Positions 14,163-14,236 of a stretch of 14,236 nucleotides of DNA are shown in pieces. Origin of the DNA: JAZRUY01 sp045598845 (GTDB taxonomy: Bacteria; Verrucomicrobiota; Lentisphaeria; Victivallales; Victivallaceae); NCBI GenBank assembly GCA_045598845.1, contig JAZRUY010000178.1, forward strand, positions 1 to 14,236. The letters run 5' to 3'. Each line of letters begins with the position of its first letter. The first letter of the stretch is position 1. The position numbers were made by a program, and so were the translations under genes. Below the pieces are notes generated by a model, which was not told the DNA's origin, ran no database searches, and saw only the letters and a program-made list of their open reading frames with translations.

Positions 14163-14236
14163 ATGCGGAGAGTAATTAAATACGAAGATATCGCGGAAGC
14201 GGTATGCGGGATGTGCGGAAAGGCCGCCTGCGATAT
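14163..14236 (+). CDS. Partial class I fumarate hydratase / tartrate dehydratase alpha-type N-terminus
   Basis: Only 24 codons are inside the window; the gene continues past the right edge. ATG 14163 follows AGGA by five bases and lies about 48 bases after a predicted transcription start. The peptide MRRVIKYEDIAEAVCGMCGK matches the opening of the alpha subunit of iron-sulfur fumarate hydratases, which begins MR, a short strand, then a helix with a mid-helix Cys (I..AV...C..A). That family interconverts fumarate and malate, or dehydrates tartrate, using a [4Fe-4S] cluster whose cysteines would lie further on. The identification rests on a short N-terminus and should be treated as probable. 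Confidence 0.55.
   Translation, partial: MRRVIKYEDIAEAVCGMCGKAACD

Noticed and set aside
1..14236. CRISPR array, insertion sequence, attachment site or tRNA
   Set aside because: No regularly spaced repeats, transposase motifs, terminal inverted repeats or tRNA cloverleaf sequence were seen on either strand.

Overview
The window is GC-rich and densely coded, with no tRNA, rRNA, insertion sequence or CRISPR array visible. It looks like a Gram-negative chromosome: there is a Pal-type lipoprotein, a long-form S-adenosylhomocysteine hydrolase and an rpsP-khpA-trmD-rplS-rnhB block. The overall style suggests a PVC-group bacterium, possibly of the Lentisphaeria/Victivallis kind. That placement is inference from gene style and composition, not from a search.

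Layout. (1) Positions 1-2778, minus strand: a tight operon of an SDR dehydrogenase, a FrdA-like FAD flavoprotein and the first 39 codons of a third gene that may be an Old-Yellow-Enzyme-type oxidoreductase. (2) 2779-2967: a divergent regulatory region with two good sigma70-type promoters and an inverted repeat. (3) 2968-4374, plus: a transporter of the MFS/GPH-symporter kind. Regions 1-3 look like a small uptake-and-redox catabolic unit of unknown substrate. (4) 4600-5196: a stand-alone Pal/OmpA-like lipoprotein with its own promoter and an intrinsic terminator. (5) 5311-9023: metK, an adenosine-kinase-like PfkB kinase and ahcY, which together make S-adenosylmethionine (SAM), hydrolyse the S-adenosylhomocysteine (SAH) left after methylation and salvage the adenosine. 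(6) 9030-11782: a strong promoter, a roughly 200-nt leader with several potential hairpins, then rpsP, khpA, trmD, rplS and rnhB. rimM, often present in this operon, is absent here. (7) 11792-13950, minus: two overlapping radical SAM genes, one HemW/HemN-like and one with an unusual six-cysteine C-terminus, under their own promoter. (8) 14163-end, plus: the start of a probable class I fumarate hydratase alpha-type subunit, divergent from the radical SAM pair.

The most interesting parts are the two-gene radical SAM unit, whose function I do not recognise, the divergent redox/transport cluster, and the ribosomal-protein operon with its structured leader, long S16 tail and TrmD substitution. Three plus-strand promoters also share an extended -35 sequence.
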